Assembly: GCA_020055645.1 (NCBI GenBank)
Contig: CM034546.1
Location: 54,808,001-54,872,000 of the forward strand
Direction: 5' to 3'
DNA length: 64,000 bases
Source of the DNA: Tomocerus qinae
Taxonomy: Eukaryota; Arthropoda; Collembola; Entomobryomorpha; Tomoceridae
Shown here: piece after piece, positions 23,285 to 34,853 of the stretch
Layout: the number at the start of each line of letters is the position of its first letter
How positions within the stretch are numbered: position 1 is the stretch's first letter
Position numbers and translations under genes: made by a program
The notes under the pieces: model-generated
Told to the model about the DNA's origin: nothing
Databases searched by the model: none
Seen by the model: the letters and a program-made list of their open reading frames with translations, nothing else

Positions 23285-23984
23285 TACGAACGAAGAGAAG
23301 TGACATAATTTGACATAATGAGAACGAGAACTGAGAACAGAATTTATGAAAAGTTTAGAACCAATAAGCTTTGAATTTGGTTCCACCTGGCGCGGCTTTT
23401 AGACTACTGAATAGTGATTTAATATTATGATATTTTTATCATTCACTCCATTCATTCCAGTTTCATTTGCATAATTTCCTAATTTTCCGATTATATAATA
23501 TTCCATCCTTCGAAGTTTTAACTTCGTAGAGAATACTAACTACATGGCTATTAAATCAGAATAAAAATGCAATTTAAAAAAAATATTTATCTTTACTACT
23601 TCTGGATTACTAACTGCGAACCATGATTGTTTTATTTTATAACTTAGTAGTTATCTAAAATTTAATGAAATTTAATGCAGATAATTTGAAATGCAGAAGT
23701 CATTCTAAGCTTCAACGTTGCAAGTATCCAAACCACAAAAGTCAATTTCTATCTAATGTCATATGCTATCCCTCAAGCTAACGCATTTGAAAATATCGTT
23801 TTTCATATACATTTTTAAACCACACAAATAGTAAAACGCGGATTCAATTTAAACAGGAACATTTTATTGAATTTGACTAACAAAGATCTGAGAAGTAACA
23901 AAATATTTGAAAACTGTGTATACAGTAAAACATTAGCAGAAACATTACTTACAAATTAATTTCATGGAGTAATAATGCTAAACT

Positions 23985-24611
23985 ACGTTACCTTTTAAGG
24001 TAATAATATAAATGTCTCCTTACTGCAATACTGCATTCCTCATGTACCTTTATTATTTGTGAGAACATTAAATTGAATGTTGGAAATACTTGTTGGCAAA
24101 CATCACATTTATGTTGCCAGTGGGTCAACATAATATGACTTATTCCATCTGTAGGGAAAGAAAAACATTTTCCACAGTCTACACATTTAAGCACTTTGTA
24201 GACTGAGGTTTTTTTCTACCTGTGGTTCTTTATCAGTAGTCGAATGGTCAATATCATTTATAGTCTCTTAGGGAATTTTGATTGAGTCTTTTCTCGGGTT
24301 CGAGCGAAGTCTTTTTTGTGGTACCGAATCTGTTTTATCTCCTAAACGTTTTATTTGCACAGTTTGATAAAATACGGTTTTCGTATGAATTTCCTCGTGA
24401 AGCTTCAATTGTTCGGCATCAACGAAACGTTGATCACAAACGTCACAGGTATAACTAATGGTAGAATTGAATTGCATTTGGTCCACTGATACATTTGATG
24501 GTATAACTAGTAGTCCGTCAACTACTATAGCATCCATTACCTCTAATGGATGATTATCCGGTGAAAATCTTGACTCTTCTTCTATCACATTCGCGCCGTC
24601 AACAGGTTGGT
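23985..24611 (-). other. Gene 3 terminal C2H2 exon, cut by a stop
   Basis: The acidic lead and finger 1 (YTCDVCDQRF..LKLHEEIH) are open. TAA at 24268-24270 replaces a Glu codon of gene 1. A further frame change precedes the finger 2 and 3 region (CVDCGKCF, CDVCQQVF) at 23988-24194, which is otherwise well kept, so the damage looks recent. Confidence 0.72.
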
Positions 24612-27600
24612 CTGAAAAATTAATTACAAACATGTAAATTCGTAAATAAGAGTATCGGTCAATATTGTTCTTCAGATTATAATTAGTAGTGCAAGATGCC
24701 CTAGTAATTAATTACATTACAATTACTACAGACAGGATGTAACATTCACAATGTAGGATAAGGTAAACTAACAACATTATAAAAACATTGACAATGACAC
24801 ATGCCATAATGTATTAAGCAAAAAAATAATTCTGGACACAATAAAATTTTAAAAATATCTAAAATCAAAGCTTTATAGTCAAGTTACATAAGCCTTTTCT
24901 CCAGTAGCAGACTTACTAGATTTTAGTTAATTTCCCATGTTTTAGTGCAAGCTAGCTACAAGTCTCATACTCGGCAGACTCGGCACCCATCCAAACATTG
25001 TTCAGCGGAGAACGTAGGCTAACCTCAGTTTCCAGTGGAATGCTTTGGACATTGGCTACCATCTCTTGCCCAATACTTGATTCTTTGTAAAGAGTTTAAT
25101 CAAATTCACAAAGCGACATAATATTACCCTTATCATAAAATATCATTTCATCTGAGGTATTATATATAAAAAGATTTTTTTATGACCACTTTAAAAGAAA
25201 TCATTTATATAAGGGAAAATTAATTTAATTAAATTAGGCAGTAATAAAAATTAACGAAAAAATTATTAGAATACTTTACGAGAATAAAAATCTAAATCAA
25301 ATACTTTTGTGAACAAATTAAGCTGCTCGAATCTCAAAACTTTCTTCTAAAAACTTAAAATCGTAAAATTCGTGATATTTAGATTCTAAATTAGATTAAT
25401 TTTATAACCAGCCCTACTTGACTCCTAAAATTCTTTCTTCTCTTTTGAGATTAATTTTGACTTTCTAAATCAACCCCTCCTATGAAATAAGGATTTTAGA
25501 AATTGTTCTGTTCCGTTTACATTGGATGCGGGTAACCAATAAGAAAAAATCACTGAATGACGCCGTGATAAAATTTGCAGCTCTAGAAATATTACTATTC
25601 AATTCCAATAAGTGTTTGTCTAACGAACGGGTGTAGGTTTTATTATTAACTGCTAACGATACGTTGTATATTGGAAAAATGAATGTACATCGTGAATATG
25701 GAATACTTTTAGATTGTGTCAATTAGAAAATATTTTAACGTAGAGAGATTAATAATTATAACCTCCAACCTATTTTTTTAACCAGAATGGCATATTCAAA
25801 ATAAATTTAAATATTTGAATGCCTGACAATTCAAAATTTTAAAGAAAATGTATTGACTTTAGAAATTGTACCTGCTTGTAAGATCTGAGAAAGAGAAAGA
25901 TTGTCGTAATTTATAGTATCATTAATTTCAATTTCTTCTTCCGCTTCTGGACACGTTATGGTACTTTCATTACCTAGAATCATCATCAAATATATCAAAA
26001 CAATATTGCAACATATCAAAGTAAAATTGTCTTAAATGTTTAAAAAATATGCTTTTCGTACCATTAAGAAACAAGGTGGGCACTGATGTACCATAAAGCA
26101 TTTTTCTGAAGGGCGTCACACAATATGCTTCTTTTGCAAAATGCTTTGAACACACCAAGGAAAAAATATCTGGTTGCCAAGCTGGGTCATTTCTTGATTT
26201 CCTTGTTACGTCAACCCATGCATCTCTTGTTTTAGGGTAAACTTTCTCACTAGGAAATCTACAAATTTATTTATAAAATATAGCGACTTATTTTTCGAAA
26301 GAATTTTTTTAAAATTATAATTAATACTCGTGGCAAGAATTGATATCCGTGTCATTTGAAAGGCAACCACCAATTGCACAGGTTTTCCTTAGCTCTGGAT
26401 ATTTTCTCCGGGTGGAAACAGAAACAGTTCGGTCTATGAAAATATTTTACCACAATTAATAGGATTAAGTAGGATATCAAATTAAACTATAAAGTCTATT
26501 TTTTTCAGTTCTAATAAACGATAGAAAATTTTTTTTTCTCGTACTGCTTTCCAGAAAAAGGGTTGGCACTGAATATGGAACGAGTAGTTTCCGGGTGGAA
26601 ACATCGGTGAACATTTCTTCTTCAAAATGTTTTGAACATACATGAGAGGAACTATTTGGCAACCAAAATCTGTCATTTCTTGACTTTCTAATGATTTGTA
26701 TCCACTTATTTCTTGTTTCACGGTGCATAGATAAATCTGGAAGTCTAAATATTCGTAAGATTAGATTTAATGCTGAAATACATTTAAAAGGTAATAAACG
26801 TTAAATTACTTATGGAATTTATTGTTTTCTTTTTCTAGAGCGTTGCAGCTGCCTATGATACAGACTTGTGACTTTGGCAAGTTAGCATCTCTCACGGTAG
26901 AAGAAGCAGGAACAACCTTATCTAAAAAGCAGAATCATAATATCAGTCAATTACTTTGTAATTTCCCACCTTTGTGCATTATCTGTACTTTTACATTTAT
27001 TAATATACCTATAGCGTCATTTGGTCCTAGGCAAAGTGTTGGCACCGTATTGTTAAGACCAGTTTTATGACTAGTACCACATTTTACATCAAAATGTTTT
27101 GAGCACAATACAGAATTCAATTTCGGTAACCAATATTTGCTATTTTTTGCTTTTCTGACAGCCGTGATCCATTCCCATCTTTTGCGGCTATTCCGTTTTG
27201 CATCTGGAAATCTAAACGCACAGTTTGATTTCATAAATAAATTAATAGGGATGGTTTTGTACATACTACGTTCCTTTAAATTACCTAAAAAAGCCTTTGC
27301 CACTGGTGTCAGAATTATCACAGATAGCACAGATATGGCTTTCTGCATCTGTTAAGCACAAACAATAAATATGTAAACTAATATTGAATATATATATTAT
27401 GAATTAAGTTTGATAATCAGAATAATGAATAACATTATTAGCTTACCTTGAGAAGTAACTGGAGTTGAAAGAATCTTTCCCTCTTCTTTGGCGATTTGAA
27501 CATTTTGGCACTCTAATGAAATATCAGTATGAGTAAATAATTTATTCTTCAAATATACCGTTTTTACATGGTGATAATATCTTACCTTGTCCGAGATGGA

Positions 27601-30600
27601 TAGTTGGCACTGAGTAAAATTTTACTGAATGTTTTCTAGTAAAGGAGTCATGTGGAAAATGTCTTGAACAAACATAAGAGTTACTGTCTGGTTCCCAATT
27701 GCTGTCATTTCTTGATTTTCTAATTATGTCAATCCAAGTATCCCTTATATTCGGATATTCTTTAGAAGGTATTCTATTAATAAATTCGAGAGATTTAGAA
27801 ACTTTAATTAATTGTAAATATTAATTTCTTATTGTTATTAGGATCGAAGCTTTGCTTAGTATCCTTATGAATTTGTCGCTGTCACTCTGGCGATCGTCTG
27901 GTCGTCTGGTCGTCTGGTCGTCCACTAATTTTATGGGTGTTTTATTGGCACGTATATCTTTGCAACGACATAACTTATTCCAAATCTGTTTTTTGCATAT
28001 GGTAGCATATATATTCAGGATCAACCAGTTATCATTAAAATTCAAATTCGATGCATCCCCTGGTTTGTGGAAATTAAAACATGCAGCAAGTGAGGCAGAC
28101 AGTAATAGTACGGCAGGTGAGACAGACAGCGTAGTAGCATAGAGGACTGTAGATGAGCTGAGCTATCTAAGAGACTACACACCGCGCTGGTATTAACATG
28201 CTCTGAAACTGCGGGAGACAAATGCAATATAAAATAGCTTCTCTTTAGTGCAAGGATTAGTTGAATACAATTTTCGTTTCATTGCAACAATATTGTCACT
28301 GCATTGTAACCCAAAAGTGAAAATTGGCTAAAGAAGAGGATTTTTGTCCATTGTGATTAGTTAAATACAGTTTGAAACATTTTAACGTGAAAATTGTCAA
28401 AATATAATGGAAATGGTTGTCCAAGTGAAATCTTCACTTCATTATGAATACATGTGTGGGATTCATCAGGTGAGGTGCAGTTAACTACAATTATCTCAAA
28501 TCACTATTTAGGTATTGTTTAAATCACAATACTACATTCAATTTGTATTGCAATCCAAAAAATTATTAATCGGGTATAATCCTAATCGTGACACTCGATT
28601 CTTTTCTAGCTTTACAGTCACCTGGTGCGGAATTGATTGGGTTGTGATTAGTTTTGAAACATTTTATAGTAAAAATTGTCAAAATATAATGGAAATGGTC
28701 GTCCATCGTCACTTCATTATAAATACTCGTGTGGGATTCATCAGTGCTGAGTGCAGTTAACTACAGTTGTCACAAATCATTATTTAGGTATTGTTTAAAT
28801 CACAATACTATATTCAATTTGCATTGAAATCCAAAAAAATATTAATCTGGTATAATCCTAATCGTGATACTCGATTCTTTCCAACTTTACAGTCACTTGG
28901 TGCGGATAATTGAGTTCTGCATGTTGACTCATATGAACTTATATGAATACTCTAATACCAATACCATTAACTCCCGCCCAGACTGTTGGACCAAAGACTC
29001 TCCTACTATAACCCTAGATTTTAGATGGCGTAGTAAGTGAAATCTACAAAATCAACAAGATATTACTATTTAGGTATTGTTTAAGTCACGTTACTATATT
29101 GAATTTGTATTTCCAGCTGACTTGCCGAATGCATCCCTACTCATTATTAAATGACATATTCCATTCTTTCCAGCTTTACAGTCTACTAGGAATTGAGTTC
29201 TGCATGTTGACACATGGTGAAGAATTGAAGTTCACTATTTGGAATAAACATTTTATCGTGGAATCTACAAAATCGACAAGATATCACTATTTAGCTTGGT
29301 GTTAATTGACTCCTGGAGGGTGGATATTCATGACTACCAGCAGTTTGATCTGGAACAGGAATGGGATTCCCGGAATGGGACTAATTCAAAAGAAAGTCCC
29401 ATATAAAATTTCAAACTATTTTATAGGACTTTCTCTACAGAACCCAGCTGATACGGGCAGGGGAAGGAGGGAGGAAGAGGCGGGAATCTGTCTATTTGCC
29501 TTGATTCTAATGATAACTGATTGTGGCTGAATACATGTGCTACCATATGCAAAAAGCAGATTTTAAACAAGTTATGTCGTTCCAAAATATGCGTGCATTT
29601 TATTATCGAAGGACAACCAGACAACCCACTGGGAAACCATGCTAAGAGCAATAGACTTACTGATAAACAATTGTTGGTTGGGCATAAGCTGCGAAGCAGG
29701 CAAATGGTCGTGGCGCGATCTCAAACTTGCAAACGTGAAATTTCATGTGAATGCAATGCAAGCAGGATATAGTTTATTATTGTTATTGTTGTGCACTGCG
29801 CCGTGCACCATCTACCATTTCAACCTAGTCTACAAGCTTTAGCAAGTAATTGGTTTCCCTTAGGTGTAGTTTCGCTACTGCCGTTTCAGAGCTACACGCT
29901 GTCACTTTTTGCCCTATAGCATTATCCTTCCAGATTAACCTATTAGTAGTAGTCTAATTCCGTGCAACCAGACCATCAGAATTTTTTTTTAAATCTCCCG
30001 CTTCGATCCTGCGTATACGCCTGTTGCCAACAGTTTATTAATTAACAACCTATGCAAAGGAATTCCATTATTTCCACTTGCTCTAATATCACAGTTGGAT
30101 ATAACGCAATGTGACAAATTCGGGGAAGCAACCTTGTGTTCGGAATTCATCTCTGGATCTGCAATTTCAGATTAAAGCATAATCATATATTTACTTAATT
30201 GACTTCAATAAACCACAGCTGTTTGTGTTTATGTATTTTTATTGTAGGTATTGGTTTATCGTCTTGATTAATTTAGGCGTGTTTTTGTATTTATATTTAA
30301 CAGTGTAGCATAATACAGAAAATTGTTATGTGTGAAAAATGTGGGTAAAATACTTTACCTATGGCTATCTGTGATTCAGATGTATATTCTTGGACTATTT
30401 CCGCTTCAGGATAAAACGGATGATCAATATTTAAATCGACAGACAATAATGACTCTTCAACAGCAATTTCATTTGGAATATTTGGATTTTCGACTATTTC
30501 CACTTCATGAGAAGGCGGATTCCCAATTTGTAATTCGACAGGCAATAATGACTCATCAAAATCAATTTCTTTTTGGAGAATTTGGATTTTCGACTATTTC

Positions 30601-33600
30601 CACTTCAGGAGAAAACGAATGTTCAATATTAAATTCGACAGGCAATAATGACTCATCAACAGCGACTTCATTTAGAGCATTTAGATTTTCGGCTATTTCC
30701 ACTTCAGGAGAAAACGAATGTTCAATATTAAAATCGACAGGCAATAATGACTCATCAACAGCGACTTCATTTAGAGCATTTGGATTTTCGGCTATTTCCA
30801 CTTCAGGAGAAAACGAATGTTCAATATTAAAATCGACAGGCATTAATGACTCATCAACAGCGACTTCATTTAGAGCATTTGGATTTTCGGCTATTTCCAC
30901 TTCAGGAGAAAACGAATGTTCAATATTAAAATCGACAGGCAATAATGACTCATCAACAGCAACTTCATTTAGAGCATTTGGATTTTCGACTATTTCCACT
31001 TCAGGAGAAAACGAATGTTCAATATTAAAATCGACAGGCAATAATGACTCATCAACAGCGACTTCATTTAGATCATTTGGATTTTCGACTATTTCCGCTT
31101 CAGGAGAAAACGAATGTTCAATATTAAATTCAACAGGCAATAATGATTCATCAACAGCGACTTCATTTAGAGCATTTGGATTTTCGACTTATTTCCACTT
31201 CAGGAGAAAACGAATGTTCAATATTAAATTCAACAGGCAATAATGACTCATCAACAGCAACTTCATTTAGAGCATTTGCATTTTCGACTATTTCCACTTC
31301 ATGAGAAGGCGAAAGCTCAATATTTAATTCGACAGGCAATAATGATTCATCAATAGCGACTTCATTTAGAGCATTTGGATTTTCGACTATTTCCACTTCA
31401 GAAGAAAACGAATGTTCAATATTAAATTCAACAGGCAATAATGACTCATCAACAGCGATTTCTTTTGAAAAATTTGCATTTTCGACTATTTCCACTTCAT
31501 GAGAAGGCGAAAGCTCAATTTTTTAATTCGGCAGGCAATAATGACTCATCCACAGTGACTTCTTTTGAAGTATTTGGATTTTCGATTTTTTCAACCTCAG
31601 GGGTAGGGGAATCTACAGATTTGAATTCCACCGGAGATAATAAATAAGTTAGAAGATCTAAATCGGTAGGTGACGAAGGGCTATCAATTTTTTCTGGAGA
31701 TGATAAATGATTTCGAAAATAAATGTTTGCAGGAGAACTTGGGTTATTAATATTGATTTCAGCTGATGGCGATAAAGTGTTTTCATAAAAACATTTCTTT
31801 CTAATGAAATGCAATTTCCAATTTCTCCCAGATCTAAGGAACTTGCATAATCCATTCCAAAAGGAGATAAATAATCATCTATTCCCAATTTCGGGGGATA
31901 TAATGGAATGTCAACAATTTTTGCTTCTTCTGAAAAGGAATCCTTAAATTCTGTTTCCGTTGGAGGTAACAGATTATTAAATTCCACTTCCATTGGTGTG
32001 GCATTTTCTACGGTAGCTATAAACCAATATTAAACCAAATATAAAATTAGGTTCCATTTTAAATTAAGAAAAATCGGCAATTTAGTTAACAATCATTTTA
32101 GATATAAATATTTCTATTAAATAACAGCAGTTAAATTATGAATAAGTTCTAGAAAGCTTGTTCTCGGTAAAAAAGGACAAGATATATTTTTTTAAATTCT
32201 AAAGCGGGGTAATTTTACGAGAGGGATATCATAATAATATATCGTCCTTTAAGGAAGGAAAAAGCCAATATTAATTTTTTTGGTACAGGAAAAAGTTTAT
32301 ATCCATTTTTCGTTTGGTGCAGTAAATAGCCTAACTCCACTAACAAGCGTATGCTTATAGGCTTTTTCCTCTACCTAACAAAAAATGGAAATTGGGTTTT
32401 CCCTGTACCAATCTAAAATTGGATAGCATCTTTTTCCGTCCTTAAGGGACGATATGCTTGAAATACGCAAATCAATAATTATTTAACTTTACCATTCCCC
32501 AAGCAAACAGTTGGCAAGGCTCCTTTTTGGAGAATAGAATTTCCATCTGAGCAATAACTGATATCTTTCGGGGCAAAATGACTTGAACACACTTGGGTAT
32601 ATATATCTGGTTGCCAAGAATAGTCATTTCTTGACTTTTGAATGATTTCTATCCAGGCAAGTCTTAATTTGAGATTACTTACAGCGGGTAACCTAATAAC
32701 AATATTCTTCAGTGCATACAGCTCAAAAATATTAGATTGAAAAAATATTTTGTATCCTTACCGATGATAAGAAGTATTTTTCCTAAGAATTACATTGCTT
32801 TGTATATCACAACCACCAATCACACAATTATAATAGTTTTCAGTAAAGGGTTTAAAGTATGTATGGTCATGGTAAACTGCAATAAACAATCCATTAATAA
32901 AAACAAGTTTACAATATATCAGACAGACAGACAGACAGATAGAAATGGAATTCAGTATTCCCAATATTCGCATACAGAGAAGATAAACCTCTCTGAATAA
33001 ATAACTTACAATTTTGTGTAATTAAAGCCTGATCCTCAATGTTGAGATCCTCCATCACGTTAGTACTACCTCCGTTTATTATTTCAGCTACAGATTCAAA
33101 AATGGAATTATCATTGTAGATGCTATCATTACCATTATTAATACAAGATAAACTAGAGTGGGGCTTGCCCATGGAATAATCCTGTCCCATAGCTTCAAAC
33201 TGTTTCGAAATTTTTCTGACACAAATGATTGTGATAATATGTTATACATAAAATAGTAAAATAATATCATCAAAAAAGTCCTCAAATCTACTCAGTCCTT
33301 ATTGTTAAAAATATCATTTTATCACCCAATATGCAATATAACATTGTTATGTTGTTTGTCTTATCAGGGAGATAAATTCCGTCTGGCCACTATGGCAACA
33401 AATCTTTTCCCAAAATAAAAGTTTCCCTTTAATCCTCAATTTAAAAAAGAATTGAATCTGCATACCGTTTTATGCATAGGTACTAGGTACATTCCTGTTC
33501 CTAAACCCCCCATGTTCAACTTTCGACATGCCTTCAGCAATTTTTTTTGAAATCTGAAGGGTTCATTGTGAGTTATGGTGAAATATATAAAAGGAGCTAA

Positions 33601-34248
33601 GTTACAAGTGAAGGTGTATAGTTACGGGATGCCAATACAGAATTAGAGGTAGATTGCAGCATAGATGGGCAATACTACTTACAAATACTTCTAAATAATA
33701 AAAATTCATACATGGTACACTTTCTGCCCATAGATCTTGCATAAGTACGTTTTTCTGTTCAGTCAAGTATTTTACACTGGGAATGGCTTCATCTGTACAT
33801 ATTAGTTAGAATATAAGTTAATCAATCGCATTTTATTTCGTAAGACTCGTAGATGATGTTAAGAACAAGATTTAATTCACATTACCATCGGTAGGATAAA
33901 TTTCTGGAATGCATCCAAGTCGAATACAAGTTTTTGTTGGAGTGAAATAGAAGGAACTTTTAGGAAAGTGTCTTGAACAAACAAAAGTGGTTTTACTTGG
34001 CTTCCACGTGTCATCGTTTTTAAGTTTTCTTATCTGATTTACCCAGGCAATCCTCTTCGTCGGATGACTAGGGATTCTATCAAAGTTGATTTTCAAGCTA
34101 ATTTATAGTGGAAGAATTCTTTCTACTACATAATACCAAAATGCTTAATTACTTACCTGTGCCATGTTAAATTCAACTCGCATTTGCGTTTGGCAATGTT
34201 GCATTCGGGTATCGGACATTTGTGGTTCCATGCTGATTCACCATTCAT
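24268..34248 (-). CDS. Gene 3: six-THAP protein with long tandem acidic repeat; truncated C2H2 end
   Basis: The start is ATG 34248 in the first A exon, directly before CPIPEC. A/B pairs: 34157-34248/33886-34076, 32762-32876/32493-32692, 30050-30158/27586-27773, 27285-27348/27009-27211, 26810-26921/26545-26744 and 26328-26433/26062-26258. Linkers: 33683-33792 and 33010-33199 (joined by a phase 0 intron), 30359-32016 (99-bp repeats), 27447-27512 and 25872-25973. The terminal exon starts at 24611 and meets TAA at 24268-24270 after one complete C2H2 finger. The repeat exon carries four apparent one-base shifts, so the upstream and downstream halves are not one open frame as read here. It is expected to be a nuclear DNA-binding protein if functional. 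Confidence 0.6.
25872..25973 (-). other. Gene 3 short acidic linker exon
   Basis: A 102-base phase 1-1 exon encodes PEAEEEIEINDTINYDN and Ser/Leu-rich sequence. It leads into the terminal exon across an intron of about 1.26 kb in which I see nothing else. Confidence 0.6.
26062..26433 (-). other. Gene 3 THAP module 6
   Basis: Exon A 26328-26433 (CAIGGC) and exon B 26062-26258 (CSKHF, SVPTLF). All ligands present. Confidence 0.78.
26545..26921 (-). other. Gene 3 THAP module 5
   Basis: Exon A 26810-26921 (CIIGSC) and exon B 26545-26744 (CSKHF, SVPTLF), with a GTACGA donor. Confidence 0.76.
27009..27348 (-). other. Gene 3 THAP module 4
   Basis: Exon A 27285-27348 is short with CAIC. Exon B 27009-27211 has CSKHF and TVPTLC. 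Lengths keep frame. Confidence 0.75.
27447..27512 (-). other. Gene 3 short linker exon
   Basis: A 66-base phase 1-1 exon encodes a peptide containing QIAKEEGKILSTPVTS. No domain. Confidence 0.55.
27896..27922. repeat. Short 8-bp tandem repeat (GTCTGGTC)n
   Basis: Three full copies and a partial copy lie near the left end of the element. Confidence 0.8.
28440..29110. repeat. Diverged direct repeats inside the element
   Basis: A block containing ATTTAGGTATTGTTTAAATC followed by CACAATACTA-like sequence recurs near 28505, 28783 and 29067, about 280 bases apart. The first two copies are followed by a similar stretch ending in CTTTACAGTCAC. Confidence 0.65.
30359..32016 (-). other. Gene 3 acidic repeat exon with frame breaks
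   Basis: About 1.66 kb encodes acidic Ser/Pro-rich sequence. The 3' two thirds is a tandem array with a 33-residue period (contains FNIEHSFSPEVEIVENPN). One-base differences between copies break the frame near 31800, 31515, 31190 and 30565, and the total length is not a multiple of three. The frame between breaks stays open, which fits recent damage or consensus errors. Confidence 0.65.
30536..31640. repeat. 99-bp tandem repeat, about eleven copies
   Basis: The block GGCAATAATGACTCATCAAC recurs at 30641, 30740, 30839 (variant), 30938, 31037, 31136, 31236 and onward. The spacing is 99 bases, with one 100-base step at the frame break near 31190. Copies are highly similar, which suggests recent expansion. 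Confidence 0.85.
32241..32453. mobile_element. 213-bp palindromic element (TIR family D), copy 2
   Basis: It has the same ends as 20904-21123 (ATCGTCCTTTAAGGAAGG and inverted copy) and lies in the intron of gene 3 just downstream of THAP module 2. Confidence 0.75.
32493..32876 (-). other. Gene 3 THAP module 2
   Basis: Exon A 32762-32876 (CVIGGCDIQ) and exon B 32493-32692 (CSSHF, ALPTVC). Close to gene 1 THAP 3 and 6. Confidence 0.78.
32919..32940. repeat. (CAGA)n microsatellite
   Basis: Five consecutive CAGA units in an intron of gene 3. Confidence 0.85.
33010..33792 (-). other. Gene 3 pair of linker exons joined by a phase 0 intron
   Basis: Exon 33683-33792 enters in phase 1 and leaves in phase 0 at a GTAAGT donor. 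Exon 33010-33199 enters in phase 0 and leaves in phase 1. This restores the register before the next THAP pair. The peptides are acidic and Asn/Ser-rich with no recognised domain. Confidence 0.58.
33886..34248 (-). other. Gene 3 THAP module 1 (start codon)
   Basis: Exon A 34157-34248 starts with the ATG and has CPIPEC. Exon B 33886-34076 has CSRHF but ends CIPEIY, so the PTLF motif is weakened. Confidence 0.75.
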
Positions 34249-34540
34249 TTTAGTTCAATTATTGCAAACCTGTCAGAAATAGAGAGTAATGTTAAGTTAA
34301 GTTTAAGCAGCAAGACTTTTAGAAAATAAGTAACTTAAAAATAAATTAAAATTCAAGGATTATAAAAATCTAATTTCATGTTTTTGTTTTTGGTATAACA
34401 ACAACAACTAACTGCGTGTCTTCATCATTGGCTATGACAAGAATTTGCTAGAAAAATTTGCTCAAAAAGTTTCGAATGTCGAATAAACTTTTGGAGACTT
34501 CTGGTGATGCGGCTTATAGTTACTTTTCTACATTCTCACC

Positions 34541-34659
34541 CAGGGCCGCAGCCAGAAAGACATTTCGGGGGGGGGCCTTCAAATTATAAGCGAAACATTT
34601 TTGGGTTCTAAGGCAAAAATACCTTTATTTGCCGGTCGCCCCCCCTGGCTGCGGCACTG
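34541..34659. mobile_element. Short inverted-repeat element with G/C-rich ends
   Basis: The left end CAGGGCCGCAGCCA pairs with TGGCTGCGGCACTG at the right. A poly-G tract follows the left end and a poly-C tract precedes the right. A half-copy with the same right end occurs at about 15672-15712 in gene 2. Confidence 0.5.
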
Positions 34660-34725
34660 TCTCATCTAGTATAAGCATTCCATAAGTTTTTTCCACTCAT
34701 TCATTAGAAATAAAATGGATAATAT

Positions 34726-34853
34726 GACACAATATGGCACAATAACAAATAATGGATCATATGGCACAACATGGCACAATGAATCATGTAGAACAACATG
34801 GCACAATGGATCATGTAGCACAACATGGCACAATATGGCACAATGGATCATAA
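34726..34853. repeat. Minisatellite of GGCACAA / GGATCAT units
   Basis: Repeated ATGGCACAA and ATGGATCAT words, about 20-27 bases per unit, cover about 130 bases. Intergenic. Confidence 0.75.

Larger units (their letters stand above)
22697..24267. other. Intergenic region between gene 3 (3' end) and gene 2 (5' end)
   Basis: It contains the lost 3' half of the gene 3 C2H2 exon (23985-24195) and two adjacent palindromic elements (23061-23167 and 23176-23284). The promoter and 5' UTR of gene 2 should lie just above 22696; no clear TATA box was identified. Confidence 0.5.
27841..30009. mobile_element. 2.2-kb element with inverted ends inside the THAP module 3 intron
   Basis: The left end is GGATCGAAGC at 27841 and the right end GCTTCGATCC at 30000-30009. 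Subterminal arms 27900-28040 and 29505-29635 are inverted copies with moderate divergence. The interior contains three diverged direct repeats and no transposase ORF that I can recognise. A clear target duplication was not found. Confidence 0.6.
27586..30158 (-). other. Gene 3 THAP module 3, split by a 2.2-kb element
   Basis: Exon A 30050-30158 (CVISNC) and exon B 27586-27773 (CSRHF, SVPTIH) are in matching phase. Their intron is about 2.3 kb instead of the usual 60-120 bases because an element with inverted ends sits in it. Exon B has no ATG and is easily missed by ORF scans. Confidence 0.7.

Noticed and set aside
30323-31243. Long plus-strand ORF of 306 codons
   Set aside because: It is the complement of the 99-bp acidic repeat exon of gene 3. 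Its Ser/Gly repeats are a frame shadow, and the minus-strand reading fits splice phases and homologs.
30536-31640. Regularly spaced repeats that resemble a CRISPR array
   Set aside because: Repeat and would-be spacer are both conserved between copies. The period is a coding multiple of three, and the setting is a eukaryotic exon.
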